A stretch of 64,000 nucleotides of DNA from Pseudomonas sp. ABC1 (GCF_013395055.1 NZ_CP058349.1:2044001-2108000); one strand, 5' to 3'; positions 7,822 to 17,075 are shown, numbered from the stretch's first letter. Notes: a model not told the origin generated them from the letters alone. Numbers and translations: made by a program.

Positions 7822-8621
7822 CGTGCACCTCCCAGGGCCGCATCACGGCGATAGGCGTAGATCATCAACGCCAGCCCGCCCAGGATCATCGGCAGGCACA
7901 GCACTTGCCCCATGGTCAGCCAGTTCCAGGCCAGGTAGCCGAGCTGGGCATCCGGCACCCGCACGAACTCCACGATAAAGCGGAAAACCCCGTAGCAGAC
8001 ACCAAACAGGCCGGACACCGCCATCGTCGGACGCGGCTTGCGCGAGTAGAACCAGAGGATGGCGAACAGCGCGACGCCCTCCAGCGCGAACTGGTAGAGC
8101 TGCGAGGGATGGCGCGCCAACTGCTGCGGATCGGTCGGGAACACCATGGCCCAGGACACATCGCTGGCCTTGCCCCAGAGCTCGGCATTGATGAAGTTGC
8201 CGATACGCCCGGCACCCAGGCCAATGGGCACCAGCGGCGCGATGAAGTCCATCAGTTGGAAGAAACCCTTGCCGTTGCGTTTGGCGAAGATCCAGGTGCA
8301 CAGCAGCACGCCCAGCAAACCGCCATGGAAGGACATGCCGCCCTTCCACACCTGCAGGATCAGGCTGGGGTCGTTCAGGTAGGCGCTCAGGTCGTAGAAC
8401 AGTACATAGCCGAGACGCCCGCCGACGATCACGCCCATGGCGACCCAGAACACCAGATCGGAAAGCTTCTCCCGGCTCCAGCTCGGATCGAATGCCTGCA
8501 ACCGCCGCGCAGCCAGGAACCAGGCGCCTCCGATGCCGACCAGGTACATCAGGCCATACCAGTGAATCTGCAGCGGTCCCAGGGACAGCGCGACTGGATC
8601 GATCTGCGGGTAAGGCAGCAT
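7818..8621 (-). CDS. lgt: Prolipoprotein diacylglyceryl transferase
   Basis: Inner-membrane enzyme that moves diacylglycerol from phosphatidylglycerol to the lipobox cysteine of prolipoproteins. The 267-aa product has about seven membrane segments, the conserved MSFHGGLLGV segment with its catalytic-region His, and the Lgt signature GAGRIGNFINAELWG. It is the first gene of the lgt-thyA pair and overlaps thyA by four bases. The 228-base space upstream (8622-8849) separates it from ptsP and holds the repeat at 8771. Confidence 0.97.
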   Translation of the reverse strand: MLPYPQIDPVALSLGPLQIHWYGLMYLVGIGGAWFLAARRLQAFDPSWSREKLSDLVFWVAMGVIVGGRLGYVLFYDLSAYLNDPSLILQVWKGGMSFHGGLLGVLLCTWIFAKRNGKGFFQLMDFIAPLVPIGLGAGRIGNFINAELWGKASDVSWAMVFPTDPQQLARHPSQLYQFALEGVALFAILWFYSRKPRPTMAVSGLFGVCYGVFRFIVEFVRVPDAQLGYLAWNWLTMGQVLCLPMILGGLALMIYAYRRDAALGGAR

Positions 8622-8770
8622 TGAGTTCTCCTAGGCAAGCAAAACAAATGGCGACTGGCCAGCCACCATGGGGCGGCAGACGCAAGCGCACATGGTAACG
8701 AAAAGCACGCGGACGGGCCGTGAAAAGATAGTCAGATCGCATGCAACCTAGATAGGTGCATATTTCTACC

Positions 8771-8806
8771 CCCTCTCCCGCTTGCGGGAGAGGGCCGGGG
8801 AGAGGG
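8771..8806. repeat. CCCTCTCCC-type intergenic repeat hairpin
   Basis: Eleven-base arms (CCCTCTCCCGC and its exact complement) are separated by TT and followed by CCGGGGAGAGGG, which can pair with the left arm instead. This sequence type is a widespread dispersed intergenic repeat in pseudomonads and xanthomonads. It lies between ptsP and lgt, which run the same way, so it may end or weaken ptsP read-through. Confidence 0.7.
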
Positions 8807-8849
8807 CAAAAGACGCAAGCCCCATCCCCTTTATGCAATGACCAAGTAG

Positions 8850-11123
8850 TCAGACAGCAGCGGACGGATTGATCAGACGATCCAGACCGAGGCCGCGCAG
8901 GGTCTCCTGCACCAGGCTGCGTATCGCCTGCGGGCTTTCCAGTTGCATGACCTGCTCCAGCAGGTCGCGAGCCACCTGGGAGCTGACCTGACGCACCATC
9001 CACTTGACCCTGGGCAGGTTGGTGGCGTTCATCGACAGGCTGTCGAAGCCCATCGCCAGCAGCAGCAATGCCGCCGCCGGATCGCCGGCCATTTCGCCAC
9101 AGATGCTCACCGGACGGCCTTCGGCATGCGCATCGGTGACCACCCGCTGCAACGCCTCCAGCACCGCCGGGTGCAGGTAGTCGTACAGGTCGGCGACCCG
9201 TGGGTTGTTGCGATCCACCGCCAGCAGGTATTGCGTCAGGTCGTTGGAGCCGACCGAGATGAAATCCACCATGCGCGCCAGCTCGCGCGTCTGGTAGACC
9301 GCCGCCGGCACTTCGATCATTACGCCGATGGGCGGCATGCGCACATCGGTGCCTTCGTCACGCACTTCGTTCCAGGCGCGCTGGATCAGGTGCAGCGCCT
9401 CTTCCAGCTCGCGCGTACCGGAAATCATCGGCAGCAGGATGCGCAGGTTGTTGAGACCCTCGCTGGACTTGAGCATGGCCCGCGTCTGCAACAGGAAGAT
9501 CTCCGGATGATCCAGGGTCACGCGGATACCGCGCCAGCCGAGGAAGGGGTTTTCCTCCTGGATGGGGAAGTACGGCAGGGCCTTGTCGCCCCCGATATCC
9601 AGGCTGCGCATGGTCACCGGCAAAGGATGGAAGGCCTGCAACTGCTCGCGATAGATCGCCAGTTGCTCCTTCTCGCTGGGGAAGCGCTCCTTGATCATGA
9701 AGGGCACTTCCGTGCGATACAGGCCGACGCCTTCGGCGCCCCGCTCCTGCGCCCGCACCACATCGGCCAGCAGACCGGTGTTGACCCACAGCGGGATACG
9801 CTGGCCATCGGTGGTCTCGCAAGGCAGCTCGCGCAGCACATCCAGGCCACGCGCCAGCTCGCGGTCCTGCTCGATGACCGTCGCATATTTCTTGCGTAGC
9901 ACCTTGCCGGGGTTGGTGATGATCTCGCCACGGGTACCGTCGATGATCAAGTCGATGCCATCGACCTTGGAATACGGCAGGTCGACCGCCCCCATCACCG
10001 TGGGAATACCCATGGCCCGCGCCAGGATGGCCACGTGCGAGTTGCTCGATCCCAACACCGAAACCATGCCGGCCAGCTTGCCTTCTGGCACTTCGCCGAG
10101 CATGGCCGGCGTCAGTTCCTCGCTGACCAGGATGGTGTTGTCGGGGTAGGTCAGGGTCTGCTGGTGAGCCTGTTGCAGGTACGCCAGCAGACGCCGGCCG
10201 ATATCCCGCACATCGGATGCCCGCTCGCGCAGGTAGGCGTCGTCCATCAATTCAAAACGCCTGACGTGCCCGCTCACCACCCGACGCAGGGCGCCCTGCG
10301 CCCACTGGCCGGTGCGGATGACCTTGACCACCTCGCCCGCCAGCGCGGAGTCGTCGAGCATCATCAGGTAGACATCGAACAGCGCCCGCTCTTCCTTGCG
10401 CATCTGCCCGGCCAGGCGCTCGGACAATGCACGCATGTCAGCGCGTACGGCATCGAGCGCGGCGGAGAACAGGGCCAGCTCGGCGTCGATATTCTCCACC
10501 GACTTGTCCGGCACCACGTCCAGGTCAGCCGGTGGCAATACCACCAGCGCCGTACCGATAGCGGCCCCCGGCGCACCGGCGATACCCAGGAAACGCGTCT
10601 CCTGGATGCCCTTGCCTTCACGCCCGAGGCCTCGGATCGAACCGGTCGCCTCGGCGTGTGCGATCACGCCTGCCAGTTGCGCACTCATGGTGACGAGGAA
10701 GGCCTCCTCACCCTCGTCGAACTGGCGACGCTCCTTCTGCTGGATGACCAACACGCCCATGACACGGCGGTGGTGGATGATCGGCGCACCGAGGAAGGAG
10801 GCATAGCGCTCCTCACCGGTCTCGGCGAAGTAGCGGTAGCGCGGGTGTTCCGAGGCATGCTCCAGGTTGAGCGGCTCCTCGCGGGTACTGACCAGACCGA
10901 CCAGACCTTCGTTGGGCGCCATGCTGACCTTGCCGATGGCCCGCTTGTTCAAGCCCTCGGTGGCCATCAGGACGAAGCGCCCGGACTCGGGATCGAGCAG
11001 ATAGACCGAGCAGACCTGGCTGCCCATGGCCTCCTTGACCCTCAGCACAATGATGCCCAATGCCGCCTTCAGGTCTGGGGCGGCATTCACTTCCTGGACA
11101 ATCTTGCGTAGCGTGCCGAGCAT
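8850..11123 (-). CDS. ptsP: Phosphoenolpyruvate-protein phosphotransferase PtsP (EI-Ntr)
   Basis: First enzyme of the nitrogen-related phosphotransferase relay: it takes phosphate from PEP and passes it to NPr (PtsO). The 757-aa protein has an N-terminal GAF sensor domain (residues 1 to about 160), the EI phospho-domain with active His363 in GSSNSHVAILARAMGIP, and the PEP-binding barrel with GVGLYRTEVPFM, the GWRGIRVTLD segment and the catalytic stretch VSICGEMAGDP. Length and domain order are those of EI-Ntr rather than sugar EI. It lies 32 bases after rppH on the same strand and is probably co-transcribed with it. Confidence 0.97.
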   Translation of the reverse strand: MLGTLRKIVQEVNAAPDLKAALGIIVLRVKEAMGSQVCSVYLLDPESGRFVLMATEGLNKRAIGKVSMAPNEGLVGLVSTREEPLNLEHASEHPRYRYFAETGEERYASFLGAPIIHHRRVMGVLVIQQKERRQFDEGEEAFLVTMSAQLAGVIAHAEATGSIRGLGREGKGIQETRFLGIAGAPGAAIGTALVVLPPADLDVVPDKSVENIDAELALFSAALDAVRADMRALSERLAGQMRKEERALFDVYLMMLDDSALAGEVVKVIRTGQWAQGALRRVVSGHVRRFELMDDAYLRERASDVRDIGRRLLAYLQQAHQQTLTYPDNTILVSEELTPAMLGEVPEGKLAGMVSVLGSSNSHVAILARAMGIPTVMGAVDLPYSKVDGIDLIIDGTRGEIITNPGKVLRKKYATVIEQDRELARGLDVLRELPCETTDGQRIPLWVNTGLLADVVRAQERGAEGVGLYRTEVPFMIKERFPSEKEQLAIYREQLQAFHPLPVTMRSLDIGGDKALPYFPIQEENPFLGWRGIRVTLDHPEIFLLQTRAMLKSSEGLNNLRILLPMISGTRELEEALHLIQRAWNEVRDEGTDVRMPPIGVMIEVPAAVYQTRELARMVDFISVGSNDLTQYLLAVDRNNPRVADLYDYLHPAVLEALQRVVTDAHAEGRPVSICGEMAGDPAAALLLLAMGFDSLSMNATNLPRVKWMVRQVSSQVARDLLEQVMQLESPQAIRSLVQETLRGLGLDRLINPSAAV

Positions 11124-11155
11124 GCTCAGGGGCTTTCTCCCGTCCGTCCCGCGCC

Positions 11156-11623
11156 TCAGATGCGCGGGGCCAATTCTTTTAAGGCGCGACGATAGACCTC
11201 GCGCTTGAAGGTAACGACCTGCCCCAGCGGATACCAGTAACTCACCCAGCGCCAGTCATCGAACTCGGGTTTGCCGGTCAGGTCCATGCGAACCCGTCGA
11301 TCATCGCAGAGCAGACGCAGCAGAAACCACTTCTGTTTCTGTCCGATGCACAACGGCTGGCTGTGGGTGCGCACCAACCGCTGCGGCAGACGATAACGTA
11401 ACCAGCCCCGTGTGCAGGCAAGTACTTTCACATCCTGCGGATCGAGCCCGACTTCTTCGTTGAGCTCGCGAAACAGCGCTTCCTCGGGCGTCTCGCGGGT
11501 GTTGATCCCCCCCTGCGGGAACTGCCAGGCATCCTGATTTATCCTCCGCGCCCAGAGCAACTGCCCGGCATCGTTGGCCAGGATGATGCCGACATTCGGG
11601 CGGAAACCATCGGAGTCGATCAC
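11156..11623 (-). CDS. rppH: RNA pyrophosphohydrolase
   Basis: Nudix hydrolase that removes pyrophosphate from the 5' end of triphosphorylated mRNA and so triggers RNase E decay. The product is 155 aa with the Nudix box GGINTRETPEEALFRELNEE around residues 38-60 and the family segments FRPNVGIIL and AWQFPQGG. The start is a GTG at 11623: it gives the family N-terminus (Val/Met)-IDSDGFRPNVG and has GAGG nine bases upstream. The longer frame to 11770 lacks support. It is the leading gene of the rppH-ptsP pair and is divergent from the HAD gene. Confidence 0.95.
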   Translation of the reverse strand: MIDSDGFRPNVGIILANDAGQLLWARRINQDAWQFPQGGINTRETPEEALFRELNEEVGLDPQDVKVLACTRGWLRYRLPQRLVRTHSQPLCIGQKQKWFLLRLLCDDRRVRMDLTGKPEFDDWRWVSYWYPLGQVVTFKREVYRRALKELAPRI

Positions 11624-11764
11624 GGCAGAAAACCTCAAGAACGCATATCGCAGCATTGTTCCACAAAAAGGCCGCCAGCCGAAAGCGCGCTGCCTGGAAA
11701 CGGCAACGGCGCAGGGCTTTCGGCTATGCTGCGCCCTTTCGCCATGCAACCTGAGGAGTCCGCC

Positions 11765-12418
11765 GTGCACCTGGCACTATTCGATCTCGACAATACCCTT
11801 CTGGCCGGCGACAGCGACCACGCCTGGGGCGACTACCTGTGCCGTCGCGGTATCGTCGATGCCGATGCATACCGCGCCCGCAACGATGCCTTCTACCAGG
11901 ATTACCTGGCCGGACGCCTGGACGTACTGGCCTACCAGAACTTCTGCCAGGAAATCCTCGGGCGCAGCGAACCCGACCAGCTCGACGCATGGCACCGAGA
12001 TTTCATGCGCGACTGCATCGAGCCGATCATCCTGCCCCAGGGCGAGGCACTGCTGCGCCAGCATCGGGACGCGGGCGACAAGGTCGTCATCATCACGGCC
12101 ACCAACCGCTTCATCACCGGCCCCATCGCCGCTCGCCTGGGCGTCGATACTCTGCTGGCCACCGAATGCGAAGTACGGGATGGCCGCTACACCGGGCGGG
12201 CGACGGACATCCCCTGCTTCCAGGCGGGAAAAGTCACCCGGCTGGAGCGCTGGCTGGAAGAAAACGGGCATGACCTCGAAGGCAGTCACTTCTACAGCGA
12301 CTCCTGGAACGACCTGCCGCTGCTCGGCCGTGTCAGCCACCCTGTCGCGGTCGACCCCGATCCCAAGCTGGAAGCCGAGGCACGCAGCCGCGGCTGGAAG
12401 GTGATCAGCCTGCGCTGA
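11765..12418 (+). CDS. HAD-superfamily (IB) phosphatase
   Basis: A 217-aa phosphatase of the SerB/CicA-like HAD subfamily IB. The nucleophile motif is FDLDNTLL at residues 5-12, motif II is VIITATN, the conserved Lys is in FQAGKV, and the acidic motif III is HFYSDSWNDLPLL. A C1-type helical cap lies between motifs I and II. The substrate is unknown; phosphoserine-like or small phosphomonoesters are typical. The start is GTG with GAGGAG eight bases upstream, which decides against the ATG at 11726. A strong two-way hairpin follows. Confidence 0.9.
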   Translation: MHLALFDLDNTLLAGDSDHAWGDYLCRRGIVDADAYRARNDAFYQDYLAGRLDVLAYQNFCQEILGRSEPDQLDAWHRDFMRDCIEPIILPQGEALLRQHRDAGDKVVIITATNRFITGPIAARLGVDTLLATECEVRDGRYTGRATDIPCFQAGKVTRLERWLEENGHDLEGSHFYSDSWNDLPLLGRVSHPVAVDPDPKLEAEARSRGWKVISLR

Positions 12419-12426
12419 TGCGCAAC

Positions 12427-12461
12427 CTGCAAGAAAAGCCCTGCAGGGCTCTTTCTTGCAG
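12427..12461. terminator. Bidirectional terminator hairpin
   Basis: Ten outer base pairs (12427-12436 with 12452-12461) and an inner AGCCC/GGGCT stem around TGCA lie between the convergent HAD and DUF2269 genes. The arms carry A and T runs on both strands, as expected for a shared terminator. Confidence 0.75.
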
Positions 12462-12478
12462 TCTGTTGAAGCCTCCAA

Positions 12479-12919
12479 TCAGAGCGGCTTGGCGCCCATC
12501 AGCCCCATGATCGCCAGCAACACCAGTACGATCAGCACCGCATAAAGGGTCGTTGTGCGCGGCAGGGCTGCCGGTACGACAGCCGTACCCAGCGCCTCCC
12601 AGGCGTTCAAGCGCCCCACCAGCAACAGCACCAGCGGAATCAGCAGGACGAACAGCAGGTTGCTCAGCAGCAGCCAGAGCTGCCCCAGTGGCCAGCCCGC
12701 CAGGTGCGCCATCCACCAGCCACTGAACGGCAGCGCCAGTGCCACCAGCGTCATCGCCGGCAACGAGGCCAGCCGGGTACGCCGCAAGCGACGTTGCAGA
12801 AGCTCCGGCTCGTCACGACGCACCGCCTTCCAGAACATCAGGATATGGGCGATCACGCCCAGGGCCAGCAGGACTCCAGCAATGCCGTGAAAGATCCTGA
12901 TTGCCAGGTAATATTCCAT
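12479..12919 (-). CDS. DUF2269-like integral membrane protein
   Basis: A 146-aa protein with four hydrophobic segments (about residues 8-30, 52-72, 78-102 and 124-142) and His residues in the first (FHGIAGVLLALGVIAH). The arrangement resembles DUF2269/CopD-like small membrane proteins, some of which may bind haem; that is an inference. The tail is only a short MGAKPL. It is 23 bases downstream of ilvA on the same strand and may share its transcript. Confidence 0.72.
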   Translation of the reverse strand: MEYYLAIRIFHGIAGVLLALGVIAHILMFWKAVRRDEPELLQRRLRRTRLASLPAMTLVALALPFSGWWMAHLAGWPLGQLWLLLSNLLFVLLIPLVLLLVGRLNAWEALGTAVVPAALPRTTTLYAVLIVLVLLAIMGLMGAKPL

Positions 12920-12942
12920 ATTCGCTCCGGGTGATCGCAGGG

Positions 12943-14457
12943 TTAACCGAGGAACAGCTTATAGGCTGGATTGTCGGTTTCATCCCAATAGCGGTAACCA
13001 ATCTTTTCCAGTGCCGCCGTCAGCAGGGGCAGCTCGTCTTCCGGCACCTGCAGACCCGCCACTACGCGACCATCCGCCGCCCCGTGGTTGCGGTAGTGGA
13101 ACATGGAAATGTTCCAGCGCCCGCCCAGCTTGTTGAGGAAGTTGAACAAGGCACCGGGGCGCTCCGGGAACTCGAAACGCAGTACCCGCTCATCGCTCAC
13201 CTGCGCCGTATGCCCACCCACCATGTGACGGATATGCAGCTTGGCCAGCTCGTTGTCGGTCAGGTCGAGTACCGGAAAACCCTGCTCCCGCAGGCTGTCC
13301 AGCAAGGCTTCGCGCGGGTCGTTCTCCGGGTGCGTCTGCACGCCAACGAAGATGCTCGCCTCCTTGCCGCTGTGGTAGCGATAGTTGAACTCGGTGATCT
13401 GCCGCTTGCCGATGGCCTCGCAGAACGCCTTGAAGCTGCCGGGCTGCTCGGCGATGGTCACGGCGATGATCGCTTCGCGCCGCTCGCCCAGCTCGGAACG
13501 CTCCGCGACATGGCGCAGGCGATCGAAATTGATATTGGCCCCGGAGTCGATGCCCACCAGCACCTGGCCCTGCACGGCATCGCGTGCCACGTACTTCTTG
13601 ATACCGGCAACGGCCAGCGCGCCGGCAGGCTCGGTGATCGAGCGGGTGTCGTCGTAGATATCCTTGATCGCCGCGCAGATTTCGTCGGTACTGACCGTGA
13701 TCACCTCATCGACGTAACGGCGACAGACTTCGAACGTATGCTCGCCGATCTGCGCCACGGCGACCCCGTCGGCGAACAGGCCGACCTGCTCCAGCACGGT
13801 CCGCTCGCCGTTGGCCAGCGCCACTTGCAGGCAGTTGGAGTCGTCCGGCTCGACCCCGATCACCCGGGTTTCCGGATGCAGGTATTTGACGTAGGCGGCG
13901 ATGCCCGCCACCAGGCCACCACCGCCCACCGGCACGAAAATCGCGTCGATCGGCCCCTGATGCTGGCGCAGGATCTCCATCGCCACCGTGCCCTGGCCGG
14001 CGATCACGTCGGGGTCATCATAAGGGTGGATATAGGCGTAGCCCTTCTCTTCGACCAGCTTCAACGAATGCGCCAGCGCCTCGGGGAAGGCGTCGCCATG
14101 CAGCACGGCCTTGCCGCCCCGTGCCCGCACGCCCTGGACCTTGAGCTCTGGCGTGGTGCGCGGCATGACGATGGTCGCCTTGATGCCGAGATGCTTCGCA
14201 GCCAGGGCAACACCCTGGGCATGGTTGCCGGCCGACGCCGTGACAATGCCCCGCGCCCGCTCTTCGGCAGTCAATTGCGCCAGCTTGTTGTAAGCACCGC
14301 GAATCTTGAAGGAGAACACCGGCTGCAGGTCTTCGCGCTTGAGCAGAATCTGGTTGCCCAGGCGCTCGGACAATTGGCGGGCAGGTTGCAGGGGGGTTTC
14401 CTCGGCCACGTCATAGACGCGGGACGTGAGGATTTTCTTGACGTAGTTCTCGAGCAT
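12943..14457 (-). CDS. ilvA: Threonine dehydratase, biosynthetic
   Basis: Deaminates threonine to 2-oxobutanoate, the committing step of isoleucine synthesis. The 504-aa product has the PLP fold with the Schiff-base Lys51 in SFKIRGAYNKL, the phosphate loop VGGGGLVAGIA and the cofactor segment SAGNHAQGVAL. Two ACT-like regulatory subdomains fill the last 180 residues (REAIIAVTIAEQPGSF and ERVLRFEFPERPGALF), so feedback inhibition by isoleucine is expected. The promoter region lies between it and rpiA, which is divergent with a gap of 128 bases. Confidence 0.97.
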   Translation of the reverse strand: MLENYVKKILTSRVYDVAEETPLQPARQLSERLGNQILLKREDLQPVFSFKIRGAYNKLAQLTAEERARGIVTASAGNHAQGVALAAKHLGIKATIVMPRTTPELKVQGVRARGGKAVLHGDAFPEALAHSLKLVEEKGYAYIHPYDDPDVIAGQGTVAMEILRQHQGPIDAIFVPVGGGGLVAGIAAYVKYLHPETRVIGVEPDDSNCLQVALANGERTVLEQVGLFADGVAVAQIGEHTFEVCRRYVDEVITVSTDEICAAIKDIYDDTRSITEPAGALAVAGIKKYVARDAVQGQVLVGIDSGANINFDRLRHVAERSELGERREAIIAVTIAEQPGSFKAFCEAIGKRQITEFNYRYHSGKEASIFVGVQTHPENDPREALLDSLREQGFPVLDLTDNELAKLHIRHMVGGHTAQVSDERVLRFEFPERPGALFNFLNKLGGRWNISMFHYRNHGAADGRVVAGLQVPEDELPLLTAALEKIGYRYWDETDNPAYKLFLG

Positions 14458-14585
14458 TGGCTGGGTCTTGGCGAATCACGGAAAGCCGTCGAGTCTACTC
14501 CGCGGCAAACAGCAGGACCAGCGACGCAATGAAACGCCTGCCAGGGGTTATAATCGCCGACAAAATCCCCCTGACCGGACACACC

Positions 14586-15263
14586 ATGACCCAGGACCAG
14601 CTCAAGCAGGCCGTCGCCCAGGCCGCCGTCGACCATATCCGCCCGCTGCTGAATGACAAGAGCATCGTCGGCGTCGGCACCGGCTCGACCGCCAACTTCT
14701 TCATCGACCTGCTGGCACAGCACAAGGGCTTCTTCGACGGTGCGGTGGCCAGTTCCGAAGCGACGGCGCAGCGCCTGAAAAAACACGGCATCCCGGTCTA
14801 CGACCTGAACTCGGTGAGCGAACTGGAGTTCTACGTCGACGGCGCCGACGAGGCCAACGCCCACCTGGAACTGATCAAGGGCGGCGGTGCCGCGCTGACC
14901 CGCGAGAAAATCGTCGCCGCCGTGGCCAAAACCTTCATCTGCATCGCCGATGGCAGCAAGCTGGTCGAACGCCTCGGCGCCTTTGCGCTACCGGTGGAAG
15001 TCATCCCCATGGCCCGCAGCCATGTCGCCCGGCAACTGGTGAAACTGGGCGGCGACCCGGTCTATCGCGAAGGCGTGGTGACCGACAATGGCAACGTCAT
15101 CCTCGACGTGCACAACCTGTCGATCGGCTTCGCGCCAGAGCTGGAAGCGCAGATCAACGCCATCGTCGGCGTAGTCTGCAACGGCCTGTTCGCAGCCCGC
15201 CCGGCCGACCTGCTGCTGCTCGGCACCGCCGACGGGGTCAAGACACTGAAACGGCAGGACTGA
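14586..15263 (+). CDS. rpiA: Ribose-5-phosphate isomerase A
   Basis: Interconverts ribose-5-phosphate and ribulose-5-phosphate in the pentose phosphate pathway. The 225-aa protein shows the substrate loop GVGTGSTANFFID, the catalytic segment DGADEANAHLELIKGGG and the KTFICIADGSK stretch. The start was set at MTQDQLKQ, the family N-terminus; the open frame reaches back into the ilvA promoter region but has no support there. It is divergent from ilvA, an arrangement common in pseudomonads. Confidence 0.97.
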   Translation: MTQDQLKQAVAQAAVDHIRPLLNDKSIVGVGTGSTANFFIDLLAQHKGFFDGAVASSEATAQRLKKHGIPVYDLNSVSELEFYVDGADEANAHLELIKGGGAALTREKIVAAVAKTFICIADGSKLVERLGAFALPVEVIPMARSHVARQLVKLGGDPVYREGVVTDNGNVILDVHNLSIGFAPELEAQINAIVGVVCNGLFAARPADLLLLGTADGVKTLKRQD

Positions 15264-15317
15264 AGGTCCCCACATGATGTAGTCGCTCGACCGCTGCATC
15301 ATGTACACGTCGCCCCC

Positions 15318-15475
15318 GGTATTGCGATCACCACCGCATGGATTCCCGCCTTCGCGGGAATGACGGGAGACGGAGAGCACTTACCAACGCCGAAACACCA
15401 TCGTAACTTCACCGCCGCCGTCCCCGCGAAGGCGGGGACCCAGGTGCACGGTATTGCGATCACCGCCGCATGGAT
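15318..15475. repeat. REP-like repeats in inverted orientation with flanking direct repeats
   Basis: Two hairpins with eight-base arms and four-base loops (15342-15361 and 15420-15439) share the GCCTTCGC core, one on each strand. A 26-base sequence starting GGTATTGCGATCACC appears at 15318-15343 and again at 15450-15475 with one difference. This is the REP/BIME style of repeat common in Pseudomonas intergenic DNA. It occupies most of the 341-base gap between rpiA and the sigma-factor gene; no gene is seen in the gap. Confidence 0.7.
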
Positions 15476-15566
15476 GACGGGATTTCCTGGCGATCGAGCC
15501 ATGAAGAGCCTTCACCAGGGGACTCCAAGCCACAGACAGGCTCAGTTGCTGGCCAGGCCTGCCAGT

Positions 15567-15585
15567 GATATTAATTATCATTGAA
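15567..15585 (+). promoter_or_regulatory. Fur box upstream of the FecI-type sigma factor
   Basis: The 19 bases GATATTAATTATCATTGAA match the 19-bp Fur consensus at 13 positions. The site is 20 bases before the sigma-factor start codon and sits in an AT-rich patch. Iron-bound Fur is therefore expected to repress the sigma/anti-sigma genes. Confidence 0.72.
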
Positions 15586-15604
15586 TCGCCAGACCCAGAG
15601 CCCC

Positions 15605-16114
15605 ATGCCCCAGTCCGATCCCTCGCAACAGCGAGCCCTCCACCAGCTCTACGAACAGCACAACGACTGGCTACGGGGCTGGATACGCAAGCGCCTGGAC
15701 TGTTCGGAGCAGTCGGCGGACCTGACCCACGACACCTTCCTGCAGGTATTGCTGCGACGCAAGGCCAGCGAATTGCGCGAGCCTCGCGCCTACCTGTCGA
15801 GTATCGCCCGCAGCCTGCTGATCGACCGATTCCGGCGGCGGGCACTGGAGCAGGCCTACCTGGAAGCCCTGGCCAGTCGCCCGGAAGCGCTCCAGCCTTC
15901 GCCGGAAGCCCACAGCCTGGTCATCGAGACACTGCTGGAAATCGACAGCATGCTCGACGAACTCGGGCCACGCGGACGCGAGATATTCCTCATGGCCCAG
16001 CTCGACGGCATGAGCCTCGTCGGCATCGGCCAGCACCTGGGCATTTCCACCAACACCGTGCGCAAGCACTTCGTGCGCGCCATGGCCCGCTGCCTGCTGC
16101 TGGTCGAAGACTGA
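15605..16114 (+). CDS. FecI-type ECF sigma factor
   Basis: A 169-aa iron-starvation sigma factor. Region 2 spans about residues 18-85 with DLTHDTFLQVLLRR and the -10-contacting YLSSIARSLLIDRFRR; region 4 spans about 115-165 with REIFLMAQLDGMSLVGIGQHLGISTNTVRKH. It should direct transcription of the receptor two genes downstream when the ligand binds. The start was chosen at MPQSDPS, not the TTG further upstream. The Fur box lies just before it, and the next gene begins one base after its stop, so sigma factor and regulator are one unit. Confidence 0.93.
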   Translation: MPQSDPSQQRALHQLYEQHNDWLRGWIRKRLDCSEQSADLTHDTFLQVLLRRKASELREPRAYLSSIARSLLIDRFRRRALEQAYLEALASRPEALQPSPEAHSLVIETLLEIDSMLDELGPRGREIFLMAQLDGMSLVGIGQHLGISTNTVRKHFVRAMARCLLLVED

Positions 16115-16115
16115 C

Positions 16116-17075
16116 ATGGCCGCCGACCTGGAAACCCTGGAAAGCGCCGCGCAATGGTATGTGGATCTCTATCTGCAGCCCGCCGACCCGCAGGTTCGCG
16201 AGGCACACGAACACTGGCTGCTCAGCGACCCACGGCACCGGCAGGCCTGGGCGCGCGTGGAAAAGCTGCAGGCCAAGCTGGGCAACCTGCCCCCAGCGCT
16301 GGCCCGCCCGGCCCTCGACAACGCCCGCGAAAAACGCCGCGCCACCCTCAAGGTCCTGGCCTTGCTGTTGACCACCGGCGGTGTCGCCAGCCTGGGCCTG
16401 TACAGTTCGCCCATACAACGCCGCCTGGCCGACCTGCACACCGACGTGGGCCAACGCCTGCAACGCCGCCTGGAAGATGGCAGCCTGCTGCAACTGAACA
16501 GCGCCAGCGCCCTGGACCTGCGCTACAGCGCCAGCCTGCGCGAGCTGTACTTGCACAGCGGAGAAATCTGCGTTGAAACCGCCACGGACCCGGCGGGCCG
16601 CCCCTTTATCGTGCAGACCCCGCAGGGCACGCTGCGCGCCCTGGGCACGCGCTTCCTGGTGCGCAGCGAAGATGGCCGGACCACCCTGGATGTGTTGCAG
16701 CATGCGGTCGAAGCACGCCCGCTCGACAGCGAGCACACCATGCGCGTCGAAGCCGGCCAGCGCCTGCACTTCGACCGCCAGGGCACCCGGCCCGTCGAAA
16801 CCCTTCCAGCCCACAGCGACGCCTGGACACACGGTCAACTGATCGCCAGCGACTGGCGCCTGGGTGACTTCCTCGACGAGTTGTCGCGCCATCGCCCCGG
16901 CTACCTGGGTTATGCGTCGGACGTGGCTGGCCTGAGGATTTCCGGTGCCTTCCAGCTGGCGGACAGCGACACCGTGCTCGACAACCTGAGCCACACCCTG
17001 CCGATCCGTGTCCGCCGCTTCAGTCGCTACTGGACCCGGGTGGAAGCCGCACCCAGGCAATCGGCAAGGCGATGA
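16116..17075 (+). CDS. FecR-type anti-sigma/sigma-regulator membrane protein
   Basis: A 319-aa regulator. The N-terminal cytoplasmic part (DUF4880-like, residues 1-50) has the WxxxxLQPADPQVREAHEHWLLSDPRHRQAW pattern that binds the sigma factor. One membrane helix (VLALLLTTGGVASLGLYS, near residues 80-98) follows, then a periplasmic FecR domain (LEDGSLLQLNSASALDLRYS; GTLRALGTRFLVR) and a C-terminal part resembling a secretin/TonB short domain. It senses the ligand-loaded receptor through the receptor's N-terminal signalling domain. The ATG follows the sigma-factor stop by one base. Confidence 0.93.
   Translation: MAADLETLESAAQWYVDLYLQPADPQVREAHEHWLLSDPRHRQAWARVEKLQAKLGNLPPALARPALDNAREKRRATLKVLALLLTTGGVASLGLYSSPIQRRLADLHTDVGQRLQRRLEDGSLLQLNSASALDLRYSASLRELYLHSGEICVETATDPAGRPFIVQTPQGTLRALGTRFLVRSEDGRTTLDVLQHAVEARPLDSEHTMRVEAGQRLHFDRQGTRPVETLPAHSDAWTHGQLIASDWRLGDFLDELSRHRPGYLGYASDVAGLRISGAFQLADSDTVLDNLSHTLPIRVRRFSRYWTRVEAAPRQSARR

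Noticed and set aside
15342..15475. Repeated hairpins considered as a CRISPR array
   Set aside because: Only two units, in opposite orientation, with one spacer-length interval and no cas genes; they fit REP-type repeats.
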